Of a stretch of 64,000 bases of DNA, positions 19,901 through 28,837 are shown in pieces (the stretch's first letter is position 1; every line of letters begins with the position of its first letter). A program made the position numbers and the translations under genes. Source of the DNA: Ohtaekwangia koreensis (GTDB taxonomy: Bacteria > Bacteroidota > Bacteroidia > Cytophagales > Cyclobacteriaceae); NCBI RefSeq assembly GCF_900167975.1, contig NZ_FUZU01000003.1, positions 1-64,000 on the forward strand, given 5' to 3'. Under the pieces are notes generated by a model, which worked only from the letters and a program-made list of their open reading frames with translations, had not been told where the DNA came from and did not search any database.

Positions 19901-22306
19901 TCTATAGTAACCGTAGACGGGGACATGACTTTCCTCGGATCGGCTAGCGGACTTCCATCCGGTCAATTATATTCCCTGGCTTTCAGGGGTGGCAAGAATC
20001 ATACATTAACACTAAGCCCGGAGGAAGGCTTGAATATATACCAGCTTATGCTGGACTATGGTGATGCGTTAACGCTTGAGAAAAGTTCATCCGATCCGGT
20101 CGATATTCAAATTGGTAACAGCAGTGGTGGCGGATTGATACTCAACACGGGCGCTATATTTCAAGTGGATAATAACAATCTATCGCTCACCGGTAATGTA
20201 GCCATGAATCCAAACGGTGAAACCGGGGTGATTGCAATGAAGGGTGGTGACCTTACGATCAACACAACCTCTGCATTATCTTCTACCATTGCCTTTGCTG
20301 AGACTGCCGATAGTATTCACAACCTTACTTTGTCATCGACCAATGCCGGTAAATTTAATTTACAGAATTCTGTTAAGGTCAAGAACCTGGTGACGCTCAC
20401 CAAAGGCGAACTCAACAGCTATAGCGGCAACCTGGTATTGGTGTCCGATAAAAATGGAAGTGCGCGTATAGGTTCTCTTCCCTCCGGAGCAAAAATTATT
20501 GGTGATATTGTTTATCAACGGTATATGGATGGTGAGGGCAAAATATACCGCTATATAGCATCGCCTATAAAAGAGTTTCGCGTTGCCGACATCCAGAACT
20601 ATATACCGGTAACCGGTTTATTCAAAGGACAAAGCTCAGGTCCCGGTATCAATTCAGCAACGCCATCTTTATTCTACTACAACGAGCCTGCTGGTGGATG
20701 GCAGAGTTTCCCTCCTGAAGGCGGCTCCAATGACGATACATTACGCATCGGCAAAGGATACTCGATCTTTGTTCGTGAAGCAACAAATCCTACAACGTGG
20801 GAGGCTACGGGTAATCCGTATCAAGGTAACTTTGTGTTCCCCTTAACCGGAGGAACACTCGGCCAGGACAATGGATGGAATTTACTGGGCAACCCATACC
20901 CTGCTCCTATACAATGGACAGGTGCTGCCGATACAAAATGGAATTCACTCCAGAACGTAAGCAACACGGTACATGTACGCGAAAATTTTGGTACCGAGTA
21001 TAGATGGCGGGTATGGAATGGTACCACTGGAAATCTAGCCAATGGTATTATTGCACCGGGCCAATCGTTCTGGGTACAAACAACATCGAATGCTCCTGCA
21101 TTGAGTATAACTGAAAACGCCAAGGTTACCACAGACGGTTCTTTTTACAGGGATGACAACGCTCCGGAAGCTATCGAAATCAGCATGACCAATGGCACCT
21201 TTACCGATGAAACCTATATCCAGCTTGCGTCCACCGGAAGCAACCGGTATAGCAAAACTGAAGATGCCGTCAAGCAATTGAACACATACTTCAATCTCTC
21301 GTCACGATCAGAAGATAGTGTTGCTCTTGCCATCAACAGAATCTCAACAGATTTCTGCCAGCAGAGTATACCCTTGCAAATCGATAACGCATCCAATGGC
21401 GGCTATGCGTTGAAATTCAAAGGTGTTGATAATACGATCACGAAAGTATATTTGAACGACAAGTATCTCGACAAGAAAGTGGAAATCACCAGCGACCTGG
21501 TATATAGTTTCGCAGTCACCAGCAATGCGCTGTCAAAAGGATCACGGTTTGAAATTATACTGGACAGACCGGCTGTTACATCAGTAACTTCGATGAGCGC
21601 ATCATCAGGTTGTGAAAGTGATCCTCTCATTACACTTGAAGATACACAGCCTGATGTAGGATACCAGGCATTTCTGGGAGATATACCTGTATCGGAGAGA
21701 CGAATATCAAATGGTGGCATAGTTGAACTTCCGCTTAATTATAGCCGAATACACAGCGGTGCTTTTGATATTGTCATTAAGGCCGGATATGGATCCGGAG
21801 ATTGTCCTGCCGTTGCTATGGCTAAGACGGTAAACGTGGTCATCGACTCTTTACCCAAGCCCTATATTACCGTTGCTGGCAACACACTATCTACAACACA
21901 TCGGAATGGACAGCAATATCAATGGTCGCTGGATGGTGAACTTCTGGCAAATGAAACTACTTCGTCCATCACCCCGATTGTCTATGGAGAATATGCAGTC
22001 ACTGTCACCTGGGGAAGTTGTCTGAAAGCATCGGATACGATTCGCTATATGCCAACCGGCAGCGAAGTTTCATTGGAGAAAATGGCAACCGTCTCTCCCA
22101 ATCCGTTTACAGATAAACTAACGATCATGCTGCGGGATCGGTCGGTAAAAACAATATCCATTTCTAACCTGGTAGGAAAAGTGATCACTGAAAAAACGAT
22201 AAGCACGCAGGATGAAAGTGTAACCTTCGACCTGACCGATATAGCGCAAGGCACCTATATATTATCGATTGGTGATGCACGGTATAAAGTCGTTAAGAAA
22301 ACGTAA
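16907..22306 (+). CDS. Giant T9SS-secreted multidomain protein: esterase, FN3 x2, PA14, sorting tail
   Basis: 1799 residues with a signal peptide ending STFAQ. Residues about 45-310 are an alpha/beta-hydrolase of the PHB-depolymerase/feruloyl-esterase type: oxyanion LIVMMHGAGESG, nucleophile Ser206 in HGLSNGAKG, probable Asp near GGTDTNPKP and catalytic His in LGHNTW. Ig-like segments follow, then two fibronectin type III domains (about 490-690), a PA14 carbohydrate-binding-like domain (about 690-820: YSRSDDGSRVYIDGVLQIDN), beta-rich repeats, and a C-terminal T9SS type A tail (SPNPFTDKLTIML ... IAQGTYILSIGDARYKVVKK). Predicted to be exported through the outer membrane and attached or released. 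It probably de-esterifies a polymer; the substrate is unknown. Confidence 0.9.
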   Translation: MHFFYRSFKYTLAIFYIVASAYSTFAQTVIHYDSGYTLRNNQLGHYYKMANFSNEALLREFTYWKTVNGAVTEFLNFRVMFPTGFNKNNTSTKYPLIVMMHGAGESGRSWEGHYNYGPEDARFDNNSTNTAYPGPSHVAAVLRSPSDARSFPGIVIIPQVSHSGSWQNGWEDGALGANMRMTIGVIEYFIQQYNVDRDRIAVHGLSNGAKGTWDAAAKRPDLFAAMLPMSGVGSNFEAMSDILVTMPIWLFQGGTDTNPKPQASQDLVDLLKSKGGDPIYTVYPTLGHNTWTTAYAEPNFFSWILQQNKKSIYVFGRQTELCENGAIKLGFSDGFLAYQWTFNGADIPGATSRFYTLNQTGIYTVKFKRSETEWDESFPVEITPKSASTYSPELTNSGTRIIPIDFTGTKNDTLKLIAPEGFPQYYWYKNGAPFDTTTTHTKVAYFLTGSGTVGTAAQAGEYAVRVKENSGCESLLSPPVTVSYTSPHVIPNAPTLAASGISAVSEKEVQLQWTDNSANEEYFEIWRNRTNTNGYTSQPYKLVATVPANTTSYNDTNLRPLARYFYRVRAVGSGDGKFATTEVNITLPNDATKPTPPENLTVTDIEDTQISISWDASSDNDQIAGYEVYLGSTIVDTVTTTSYTFTDLTPSTTYFINVRAIDSRGNFSDFPGEAIDVTTLAPQNGLLYSYYEPLNVPTTFTLAEYFSTPQTPVKQGVVSNFDISVRNRDIKFAFVFEGYIKINTAGNYIFYSRSDDGSRVYIDGVLQIDNDALHDGTVEKNKTINFTTTGKHAIRVEYFYANSLAQTLAVTYDPPGTGTGLGKQTIPDTLLYRTSATPVSYYSKASGDLNDVATWGTASNGGGTAPINFTDAYQYFYISNRTGTTTLSAPWAVTGAGSKVILGSNLTLTLNEALTGTLEAGDNTVINLNHETIPTLGTLAPTSTVNFNVTGTVPNSAYGNLNLTTATTTKTLPLSSIAVRGNLTVADGVTLQGSEANKSIVTVDGDMTFLGSASGLPSGQLYSLAFRGGKNHTLTLSPEEGLNIYQLMLDYGDALTLEKSSSDPVDIQIGNSSGGGLILNTGAIFQVDNNNLSLTGNVAMNPNGETGVIAMKGGDLTINTTSALSSTIAFAETADSIHNLTLSSTNAGKFNLQNSVKVKNLVTLTKGELNSYSGNLVLVSDKNGSARIGSLPSGAKIIGDIVYQRYMDGEGKIYRYIASPIKEFRVADIQNYIPVTGLFKGQSSGPGINSATPSLFYYNEPAGGWQSFPPEGGSNDDTLRIGKGYSIFVREATNPTTWEATGNPYQGNFVFPLTGGTLGQDNGWNLLGNPYPAPIQWTGAADTKWNSLQNVSNTVHVRENFGTEYRWRVWNGTTGNLANGIIAPGQSFWVQTTSNAPALSITENAKVTTDGSFYRDDNAPEAIEISMTNGTFTDETYIQLASTGSNRYSKTEDAVKQLNTYFNLSSRSEDSVALAINRISTDFCQQSIPLQIDNASNGGYALKFKGVDNTITKVYLNDKYLDKKVEITSDLVYSFAVTSNALSKGSRFEIILDRPAVTSVTSMSASSGCESDPLITLEDTQPDVGYQAFLGDIPVSERRISNGGIVELPLNYSRIHSGAFDIVIKAGYGSGDCPAVAMAKTVNVVIDSLPKPYITVAGNTLSTTHRNGQQYQWSLDGELLANETTSSITPIVYGEYAVTVTWGSCLKASDTIRYMPTGSEVSLEKMATVSPNPFTDKLTIMLRDRSVKTISISNLVGKVITEKTISTQDESVTFDLTDIAQGTYILSIGDARYKVVKKT

Positions 22307-22335
22307 GTCGTCAATCATTCACAAACCTTTATACC

Positions 22336-23160
22336 TTAATGATTAAACTTGATTGCATACACACTGGGCCAGAACTTGCCCGTGACGTAAACATTTCGGC
22401 TGGCAGAATCATATGCGATACCGTTCATCTCCAGTGAATTTTCATTCCTGGAGCGAGCATCCATTGCAAGAGAAGTCAAATCTATACGCCCTGCTATCGT
22501 ACCGGTAGCAGGGTCTATTTTTAAAATATAGTTTGTGGTATAGAGATTGGCATAGATAAAGCCGTGGATATACTCGAGCTCATTTACATTGCGCACAGGG
22601 CCGGTATGATCGTGAACATGAATAGTCTTCACCGGTTTTAACGTGGCCGAATCAAGATAGATAAGTTTATCCGTGCCATCACTCATAATGAGATGTATAC
22701 CATCCGTTGTAAGCCCCCATCCTTCCGGGGTGGTCAATGCAAATTCTCCTGTCTTGCGAAAAGTCGTTGCATCATATATATAGCCCTTCTTTTCCCGATA
22801 GGTTAGCTGGTATAGCTTATGGTTCAGGAACGTGATGCCTTCACCGAAAAGGTTTCGATCAATCTCTACTTTCGGGTCAATCTTCCCGGTCTGCAAATTC
22901 AGGACACCCGCCAGTGATCGCGTGTTCGGCATTTCGAGTGGCGAGCCTGTGCTTTCATATAGCATCCCTTGATGCATAAGCAATCCTTCTGTAAATGAAT
23001 TTGTATCGTGCGGATAGGTCGCCACCACACCATAGTTTATAGCAGGGGGCGCATCCGCTGATGCCGGCTGTGAAGTCTTATCCTTGCGATCTGTATTGCA
23101 TGCAGACAAGAGCGAAAGGAGAGTTACCAGCAATGGAAAGAAAACACGAAGTATGCGCAA
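22336..23160 (-). CDS. Glutaminyl-peptide cyclotransferase (glutamine cyclotransferase), lipoprotein
   Basis: 274 residues, probably starting at a TTG because no ATG precedes the lipobox LLSAC (about residue 20). The mature part is a five-bladed propeller of the plant/bacterial glutamine cyclotransferase family: YPHDTNSFTEGLLMHQG, YESTGSPL, NLFGEGITFLNHKLYQLTY, TPEGWGLTTDG, NVNELEYIHGFIYANLY and the closing GIAYDSASRNVYVTGKFWP. It converts N-terminal Gln of exported proteins to pyroglutamate. This fits Bacteroidota, where signal peptidase cleavage often exposes Gln after Ala (AQ), as seen in several proteins of this window. It is convergent with the esterase gene. Confidence 0.92.
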   Translation of the reverse strand: MRILRVFFPLLVTLLSLLSACNTDRKDKTSQPASADAPPAINYGVVATYPHDTNSFTEGLLMHQGMLYESTGSPLEMPNTRSLAGVLNLQTGKIDPKVEIDRNLFGEGITFLNHKLYQLTYREKKGYIYDATTFRKTGEFALTTPEGWGLTTDGIHLIMSDGTDKLIYLDSATLKPVKTIHVHDHTGPVRNVNELEYIHGFIYANLYTTNYILKIDPATGTIAGRIDLTSLAMDARSRNENSLEMNGIAYDSASRNVYVTGKFWPSVYAIKFNH

Positions 23161-23219
23161 AGGAGTATTGTTTAATGCGCCTCGAAGATACAGATTAAGT
23201 TTAAAATTCCGCCCGTATT

Positions 23220-23921
23220 TCAGGTACCTATATCTTTCATGATATATCCTACACCGCGAATGTTTTCGATCTTTAATGCCGGGTCATTCTTTAAATATTT
23301 CCGGAGCTTTGAAACAAAAACATCCATGCTGCGGGCTACAAAAAAACCATCGTCTTCCCAGATCGCTTTCAGGAATACATCGCGCTCGATAAGCTTTCCG
23401 GTATGCCGGAAAAACATTTGCAATAGTTTACACTCTTTATAGGTCAGGCGTGTATCCTCACCGTTGGCATGGAGTAACAGGTTATGAATGTCAAGCATGG
23501 AGTTACCGGCCTTCAGGATTGAAGACCTGTTCGTGGTAGCCGCAAGCCCGGATGAGCGCTTTAAAATCGCCTCTATTCGATACTTGAATTCCTGTATACT
23601 GAAAGGCTTGCACACATAATCATCCGCGCCAATCTGAAATCCACGGATGCGATCATCAAGTTGATTTTTAGCCGTCAGAAATACAATCGGGATCTGCTGA
23701 TTATACTTCCGTACTTCGATGGCAAGATCAAATCCATCTTTCTCCGGCAACATGATATCAAAGATGCACAAGTCAAATATACCATTGTGAAAGGCCGTTA
23801 ATCCTTTCTCACCACTCGCATACAGATGTACCTTCCAGCCATGCGCATCCAGGGTGTCCTTGATGAGAAAGCCAAGACTTTCATCATCTTCTACGAGCAT
23901 TATTTGAGGACTTTCGCTCAT
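23220..23921 (-). CDS. OmpR-family response regulator (RprY-like)
   Basis: 233 residues. Receiver domain with the acidic pair VEDDE, the phospho-acceptor Asp at about residue 55 (LCIFDIMLPEKDGF), the conserved Thr in IVFLTAKN and Lys in DDYVCKPF. The winged-helix domain (about 135-230) has LTYKECKLLQMFFRHTGKLIERD and SMDVFVSKLRKYL followed by IENIRGVGYIM. Its ATG overlaps the stop of the kinase gene by four bases, so the pair is translationally coupled. Resembles the RprXY system of Bacteroides; targets are not visible here. Confidence 0.95.
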   Translation of the reverse strand: MSESPQIMLVEDDESLGFLIKDTLDAHGWKVHLYASGEKGLTAFHNGIFDLCIFDIMLPEKDGFDLAIEVRKYNQQIPIVFLTAKNQLDDRIRGFQIGADDYVCKPFSIQEFKYRIEAILKRSSGLAATTNRSSILKAGNSMLDIHNLLLHANGEDTRLTYKECKLLQMFFRHTGKLIERDVFLKAIWEDDGFFVARSMDVFVSKLRKYLKNDPALKIENIRGVGYIMKDIGT

Positions 23922-25141
23922 GCCTTCGGAAGTATAATTTTCACTTCTGTCCCCTTATTCAATTCACTAAAAAGATTTACCTCACCGCGATGAGCTTGTA
24001 TAACGCTCTTCACAAAACTTAATCCCAATCCAAAACCTTTTACCGTATATACATTGCCTGATCGCACACGAAAGAATTTTTCGAATACTTTGCTTCGCAT
24101 ATCGGGAGCTATACCGATACCATTATCCGAAATGTCGATTTCAATTTTATCGCCGAGATCTTTTGTGCGCACCAGAATTTTAGGTTGATGTGGAGAATAT
24201 TTCTCCGCATTATCAATGATGTTGGTGATGGCTTGAAGTAGCAGATCTTTATCGCCCAGGATTGTAGCATTACTTGCGTTAAACTCAAGCTGGAGTACAC
24301 CGCTCCGCTCCTGCACCTTGAGCAAAAAAGCCTCGGCACAGTCTTCGATCAACCGGTGTATATCCATTGCTTCCAGCACCGGGCGTTTCATATACTCTAC
24401 GGAGACGCCACTCAGCACCTGGTCTATTTTCTGGCGAAGTCTTTCGTTTTCCTTTAACAGGATATCGATATATACCTGGTCTGCCTGACCAGCAATCTTC
24501 TTCTGCAAAATTTCACCTGCAATACGGATGTTAGTTACAGGGGTTTTGAATTCATGCGTCATGTTGTTGATAAAATCACTCTTTAGCTCTGCGAACTTTC
24601 GTTCGCGTAAGAGCGATGCGATCGCATAGGCGAAGAATCCCATCATCAGCAAAAGAATGATGGTGGAGAAAATCCATACGCCCAACTGTGCGGCGAGGTA
24701 ACTTTGTTTCTTGGGGAAGTATATAGCAAAGTTTTTCTCAGCATGACTGCGTTTATAACCTGCCACTTCAGCTTCCAGCCTGCGTGTTGCCTCTACGTAG
24801 TTCCCGTATACCAGCGTATCGTCAACAGCATTATATACTCCGAGCTCATAATCCACGGAGAGGCTTCTTCTGGCAAATTCCTTTTTCACCAGGCTATCCA
24901 GGAGTTGATCGTTGAGTTCACTGTTGGTGGCAACAAAGAAGAAACTTGATGACATCTTTTTCACCTCGGCATCCTTGGCAACGGAATCGGCCACTTTCTT
25001 TAAAGCCACCTGCACTGTATGATCGAATTGTTTTTCGGCTACATCAAACGCCTTCCGAAACCAGTATACCTGTACAATCATCAGACAAATAAGGACCAGT
25101 GTTCCCGCCAGAATAATTCCCCGGAGATGCTTGCTTTTCAT
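23918..25141 (-). CDS. Sensor histidine kinase (RprX-like)
   Basis: 407 residues. Two membrane helices (about 8-26 and 155-178) flank a ~125-residue periplasmic sensor region. HisKA phospho-acceptor His196 sits in NNMTHEFKTPVTNI. ATP-binding motifs are NIIDNAEKYSP (N box), ISDNGIGIAPDMRSKVFEKFFRV (G1/F boxes, read in two parts) and KGFGLGLSFV (G2). First gene of the kinase-regulator pair, transcribed away from the DUF2723 gene across a 114-base divergent spacer. Confidence 0.95.
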   Translation of the reverse strand: MKSKHLRGIILAGTLVLICLMIVQVYWFRKAFDVAEKQFDHTVQVALKKVADSVAKDAEVKKMSSSFFFVATNSELNDQLLDSLVKKEFARRSLSVDYELGVYNAVDDTLVYGNYVEATRRLEAEVAGYKRSHAEKNFAIYFPKKQSYLAAQLGVWIFSTIILLLMMGFFAYAIASLLRERKFAELKSDFINNMTHEFKTPVTNIRIAGEILQKKIAGQADQVYIDILLKENERLRQKIDQVLSGVSVEYMKRPVLEAMDIHRLIEDCAEAFLLKVQERSGVLQLEFNASNATILGDKDLLLQAITNIIDNAEKYSPHQPKILVRTKDLGDKIEIDISDNGIGIAPDMRSKVFEKFFRVRSGNVYTVKGFGLGLSFVKSVIQAHRGEVNLFSELNKGTEVKIILPKA

Positions 25142-25255
25142 ACACTAAAAATAGCAGATTAAGAGTCTACTTGTAAATCCTTTTCCATTTTTAACACTGC
25201 ATTAACACTTCTTTACACTGCTTAACCCTAAACCAAAGCCCGCTGCGGTAGCATT

Positions 25256-28200
25256 GTGAAAAGTATTTACATGTTCCTTAAAACAGACTACCGATTCTTC
25301 CTGGCAGCGTTGCTGCTCATCCTGACAGCCTATATATGCATGGCGTTCGATCCTGCAGACAATGGCTTTGGCATCCTTACCCTGTGGGTTGCACCACCGT
25401 TGCTCTTAGCCGGACTCCTCCTTCCTATACCCGGTATCATCGGCGTGCAGAATCTTGCCTCTATAGTCTCACGCGCCATCCTGGAAATGAATACGTGGAA
25501 GTTTGCTTTCGGTATACTTGTGTTTCTGATTTCATTTTCAACCTATATCATGACGCTGGAACCCACTGCAAGTCTTTGGGACTGCTCTGAGTTTATAGCC
25601 TCTTCCTACAAGCTCGAGGTTCCCCATACTCCGGGAACGCCATTGTCATTATTGATTGGACGAATATTTACAATGTTCGCGTTCGGAGATGTACATGCAG
25701 TCGCCTGGAATCTCAACATCATGAGTGCCTTTTTCTCGGCCCTTACTGTTTTACTGGTCTATCATATTATATACCTGCTAGCCGCCCGTATACAGATGCA
25801 AGGAACGTATACAACAGCGTTACTCATCATTGCATCAGTATGCGGAAGTTTATGTCTGGCTTTTTCGGACACATTCTGGTTCTCTGCTGTAGAAGCAGAG
25901 ACCTATGGCCTGGCCTGTTTTTTCATGCTGCTGATTCTATGGATGATTCTGAAGGGAACAGATCTATCCGAATCCCTGCGTTCGCGGTGGCTCGTTCTTA
26001 TAGTATATATCGCGGGCCTCTCCTATTGCATCCATCCCATGTGCCTGCTCGCTTTACCGGTGCTTCCTTTTGCCTGGTATACAAGCCAGAAACCATTAAC
26101 GTTCTGGAATGCGGTATTACCCATTGCGCTGGGAGGATTTATAGTTTTGTTTATCAACAGATTTATAGCTGTAGGTATATTTGAACTGGCCTTTTACCTG
26201 GACCTCTTTGCTGTAAATTCATTGCACTTACCTTTTTATACTGGCGCCTTTACACTGCTGATCGCACTGATCGGATTGTTTATATTTTTACTGCGGAAAT
26301 ACGCCATGCATCAGGTATATACCTGGGCGGTGATATTTCTGTTGACCGGTTTTCTGCCTTACGGTATGTTGTTTGTCCGGTCAAATCACAATCCCCCCAT
26401 TGATGAAACAAGCCCTGAAAACTTATCGATGATCAAGGCTTACATGAACCGGGAATCCTATGGCTCACGACCGCTTTTGTACGGCCCTTACTTTGATGCC
26501 CAGGTAGAAGATGTACAGCCCGGAAAAAAGATATACCACAAAGGAGATAATTCGTATGAATTTTCCGGCAAGCTATCGCAGTATATCTATACTCCTGCGC
26601 GACAGACGCTCTTGCCGAGGATCTATAGCAACGAAGCCAATCACATTGAAACGTACAGGCAATGGACAGGATTGCAACCGGGTGAAAAACCGGGCTTCCG
26701 TGAAAATATACTATACCTGCTACGCTACCAGCTTAACCACATGTACCTGCGGTATTTCCTTTGGAATTTTGCCGGCCGCGAAGGCGATATTCAAAACAGC
26801 CGCTGGCTTACACCTTGGGATGGATTGTCCAAGCAAGTTCATCCACAACAGCGAGCCAGAAATCAATATTGGATGATACCGTTGATACTGGGTATAGCGG
26901 GCGGCGTGTTTCAGTATCAAAAAAACCGAAAAGATTTTATTGCGATCAGTATCTTCTTTTTACTAACCGGAATCGTCCTTGTTCTTTATCTCAACTCAAC
27001 TCCCAATGAGCCGCGCGAACGTGACTATATTTATGTAGGTTCTTATATAGCGTTTTGCATCTGGATCGGGCTCGGTGTCCATGCATTTTATTATATACTA
27101 AAGCAATGGCGAGCTGCCCTAATTGTGAGCAGTATTATTACCACGCTCGTTCCGCTCTGGATGCTCTATCAGAACTATGATGACCATAACCGCAGCGGGC
27201 GAACGTTTCAAATCGACAACGCGCGAAATTTACTAAACAGCTGTGCTCCCAACGCAATTCTCTTTACGGGTGGTGACAACGATACATTTCCCTTGTGGTA
27301 TGTGCAGGAAGTAGAAGGGTATCGTACCGATGTGCGCATTATGGTGCTGAGTTATTTCAACACCGACTGGTATATCAGTCAGTTACGAAAAGCATACTAC
27401 GAATCAAAACCATTTGAGTTAACGCTTACGGAGAAAGACTATGAGCAATACGGGCCCAATGATGTACTATACTTACAGGAAAGTATACCCAACGGAATTG
27501 ATGTCACCAAATACCTTGCCCTGTTAAAGGCCGGCCACCCTGCCCTGCGCATGCAAACCCACACCGGAGATGTATACTCGGTTCTTCCATCCAAAACACT
27601 CCACCTAAAAATAGATAAGGATGAATTTCTTAAAAATGATCACGGACATTTTTTATCTGAAGCCGAAATCAGCAATGAGCTGTCGCTACAGGTCACGGAG
27701 CATTATCTTCAGAAAAACGCATTGGCTTTTCTTGACCTGGTAGTTAGTAACGCATGGACAAGACCTATATATTTTAACTTTACCTCACTGAATACTTTTG
27801 GTCTGGATCTCAAGCCATATGTTGTGCAGGAAGGAACGTTGTTTCGTCTCTTCCCGATTAAACCAAGCAAAGACGGCATCGCCATGAACACAACGCTGAT
27901 GTATAAGAACCTGGTAGAGAAATCCGATTACGCTAATCTTTCGAACCCGAAAGTATATTTCAACTACGAAGACTATCACCTGCGAATAATCATGCCCGTT
28001 CAGCAATCTTTTAATATGCTCGCACAAGCACTTTATGAAGAAGGCAATCATGCACTGGCCGAAAAGGTATTAACCGAAGCAGTTGATAAAGTATACCTCG
28101 ACCACCTGACGCCTTCTATTACCAACCTCCAGGCTTCGCGCATGCTGCTCGCCCTGGGTCGAAAAGATCTGGCAGAACATCTTTCACAGAACGTCTTTCA

Positions 28201-28351
28201 ATATTATTATGCTGCCGCGCAGCAAGATGATGCTGATCCGGAAGATCTATACCTGGCCGAAAAATCTGCAGATATACTGAGCCTGTTGGGTGAAGATATA
28301 TACCTGGAAAAAGTGAACAGCCTGAAAGCCTTAGCAGGGTATGTGGAGTAA
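25256..28351 (+). CDS. DUF2723 integral-membrane protein (O-mannosyltransferase-like GT-C glycosyltransferase)
   Basis: 1031 residues if translation starts at the GTG at 25256; the ATG at 25271 is an equally good start. The first ~600 residues contain about a dozen hydrophobic helices. The family signature is clear: ASLWDCSEFIASSYKLEVPH followed by TPGTPLSLLIGRIF, then AVAWNLNIMSAFFSAL, and later YNPNEPRERDY-type context (NSTPNEPRERDYIYVGSY). The segment ILFTGGDNDTFPLWYVQEV with DVRIMVLSYFNTDWY precedes a soluble C-terminal part with helical, TPR-like repeats (about 900-1031). The family is related to lipid-linked-sugar-dependent O-glycosyltransferases of the inner membrane and is a candidate for protein O-glycosylation. 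Donor and acceptor are unproven. Confidence 0.9.
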   Translation: MKSIYMFLKTDYRFFLAALLLILTAYICMAFDPADNGFGILTLWVAPPLLLAGLLLPIPGIIGVQNLASIVSRAILEMNTWKFAFGILVFLISFSTYIMTLEPTASLWDCSEFIASSYKLEVPHTPGTPLSLLIGRIFTMFAFGDVHAVAWNLNIMSAFFSALTVLLVYHIIYLLAARIQMQGTYTTALLIIASVCGSLCLAFSDTFWFSAVEAETYGLACFFMLLILWMILKGTDLSESLRSRWLVLIVYIAGLSYCIHPMCLLALPVLPFAWYTSQKPLTFWNAVLPIALGGFIVLFINRFIAVGIFELAFYLDLFAVNSLHLPFYTGAFTLLIALIGLFIFLLRKYAMHQVYTWAVIFLLTGFLPYGMLFVRSNHNPPIDETSPENLSMIKAYMNRESYGSRPLLYGPYFDAQVEDVQPGKKIYHKGDNSYEFSGKLSQYIYTPARQTLLPRIYSNEANHIETYRQWTGLQPGEKPGFRENILYLLRYQLNHMYLRYFLWNFAGREGDIQNSRWLTPWDGLSKQVHPQQRARNQYWMIPLILGIAGGVFQYQKNRKDFIAISIFFLLTGIVLVLYLNSTPNEPRERDYIYVGSYIAFCIWIGLGVHAFYYILKQWRAALIVSSIITTLVPLWMLYQNYDDHNRSGRTFQIDNARNLLNSCAPNAILFTGGDNDTFPLWYVQEVEGYRTDVRIMVLSYFNTDWYISQLRKAYYESKPFELTLTEKDYEQYGPNDVLYLQESIPNGIDVTKYLALLKAGHPALRMQTHTGDVYSVLPSKTLHLKIDKDEFLKNDHGHFLSEAEISNELSLQVTEHYLQKNALAFLDLVVSNAWTRPIYFNFTSLNTFGLDLKPYVVQEGTLFRLFPIKPSKDGIAMNTTLMYKNLVEKSDYANLSNPKVYFNYEDYHLRIIMPVQQSFNMLAQALYEEGNHALAEKVLTEAVDKVYLDHLTPSITNLQASRMLLALGRKDLAEHLSQNVFQYYYAAAQQDDADPEDLYLAEKSADILSLLGEDIYLEKVNSLKALAGYVE

Positions 28352-28367
28352 ATATGTTTTTATTCTG

Positions 28368-28769
28368 TTAGCGGTTCTTCGGACAAACAATTTCCCAGAG
28401 ATGACCATCGGGGTCTTTGAAGTAGCCGGTATATCCCCAATCTTCATCTTTTGCCTCTCGTGGAATGGAGCCTCCGGTACGTGCTGCCCCTTGCAGGATA
28501 GCATCGAGCTCTTCGCGGCTATCGGCTGTACAGGATAGGATACATTCCACTGCGCTCTGTGAGAGATGGGGCTCGGCTTTTGCCAAAGTAGAGAATGAAG
28601 CAAACTGGTTGCGTTCAATGAGGAACAATGATAATCCACCATCCAGCTCAATGACGATGATACCTTCGTTAATACCGGGTGTCGGCAAGCCAAGTCCATC
28701 GCGATAAAATGCCAGGGATTTCTCCAGGTCGTTTACCGGAAGTGAAATCACATTGATCTTTGGTTTCAT
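28368..28769 (-). CDS. VOC-family (glyoxalase/bleomycin-resistance-like) protein
   Basis: 133 residues with the paired beta-alpha-beta-beta-beta modules of the vicinal-oxygen-chelate fold: VISLPVNDLEKSLAFYRDGL at the start, then the second module ending WGYTGYFKDPDGHLWEIVC, where the DPDGH/E motif provides a metal ligand. Substrate unknown. It is the last gene of the minus-strand pentose-phosphate block, 68 bases after pgl, and may or may not be in the same transcript. It is convergent with the DUF2723 gene. Confidence 0.85.
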   Translation of the reverse strand: MKPKINVISLPVNDLEKSLAFYRDGLGLPTPGINEGIIVIELDGGLSLFLIERNQFASFSTLAKAEPHLSQSAVECILSCTADSREELDAILQGAARTGGSIPREAKDEDWGYTGYFKDPDGHLWEIVCPKNR

Positions 28770-28837
28770 ACTTTGAGTATTAGTCCTTAGAGATGTTTAA
28801 AATATATAGCGTTTGCAAACGCGTGGTATAGTATATA

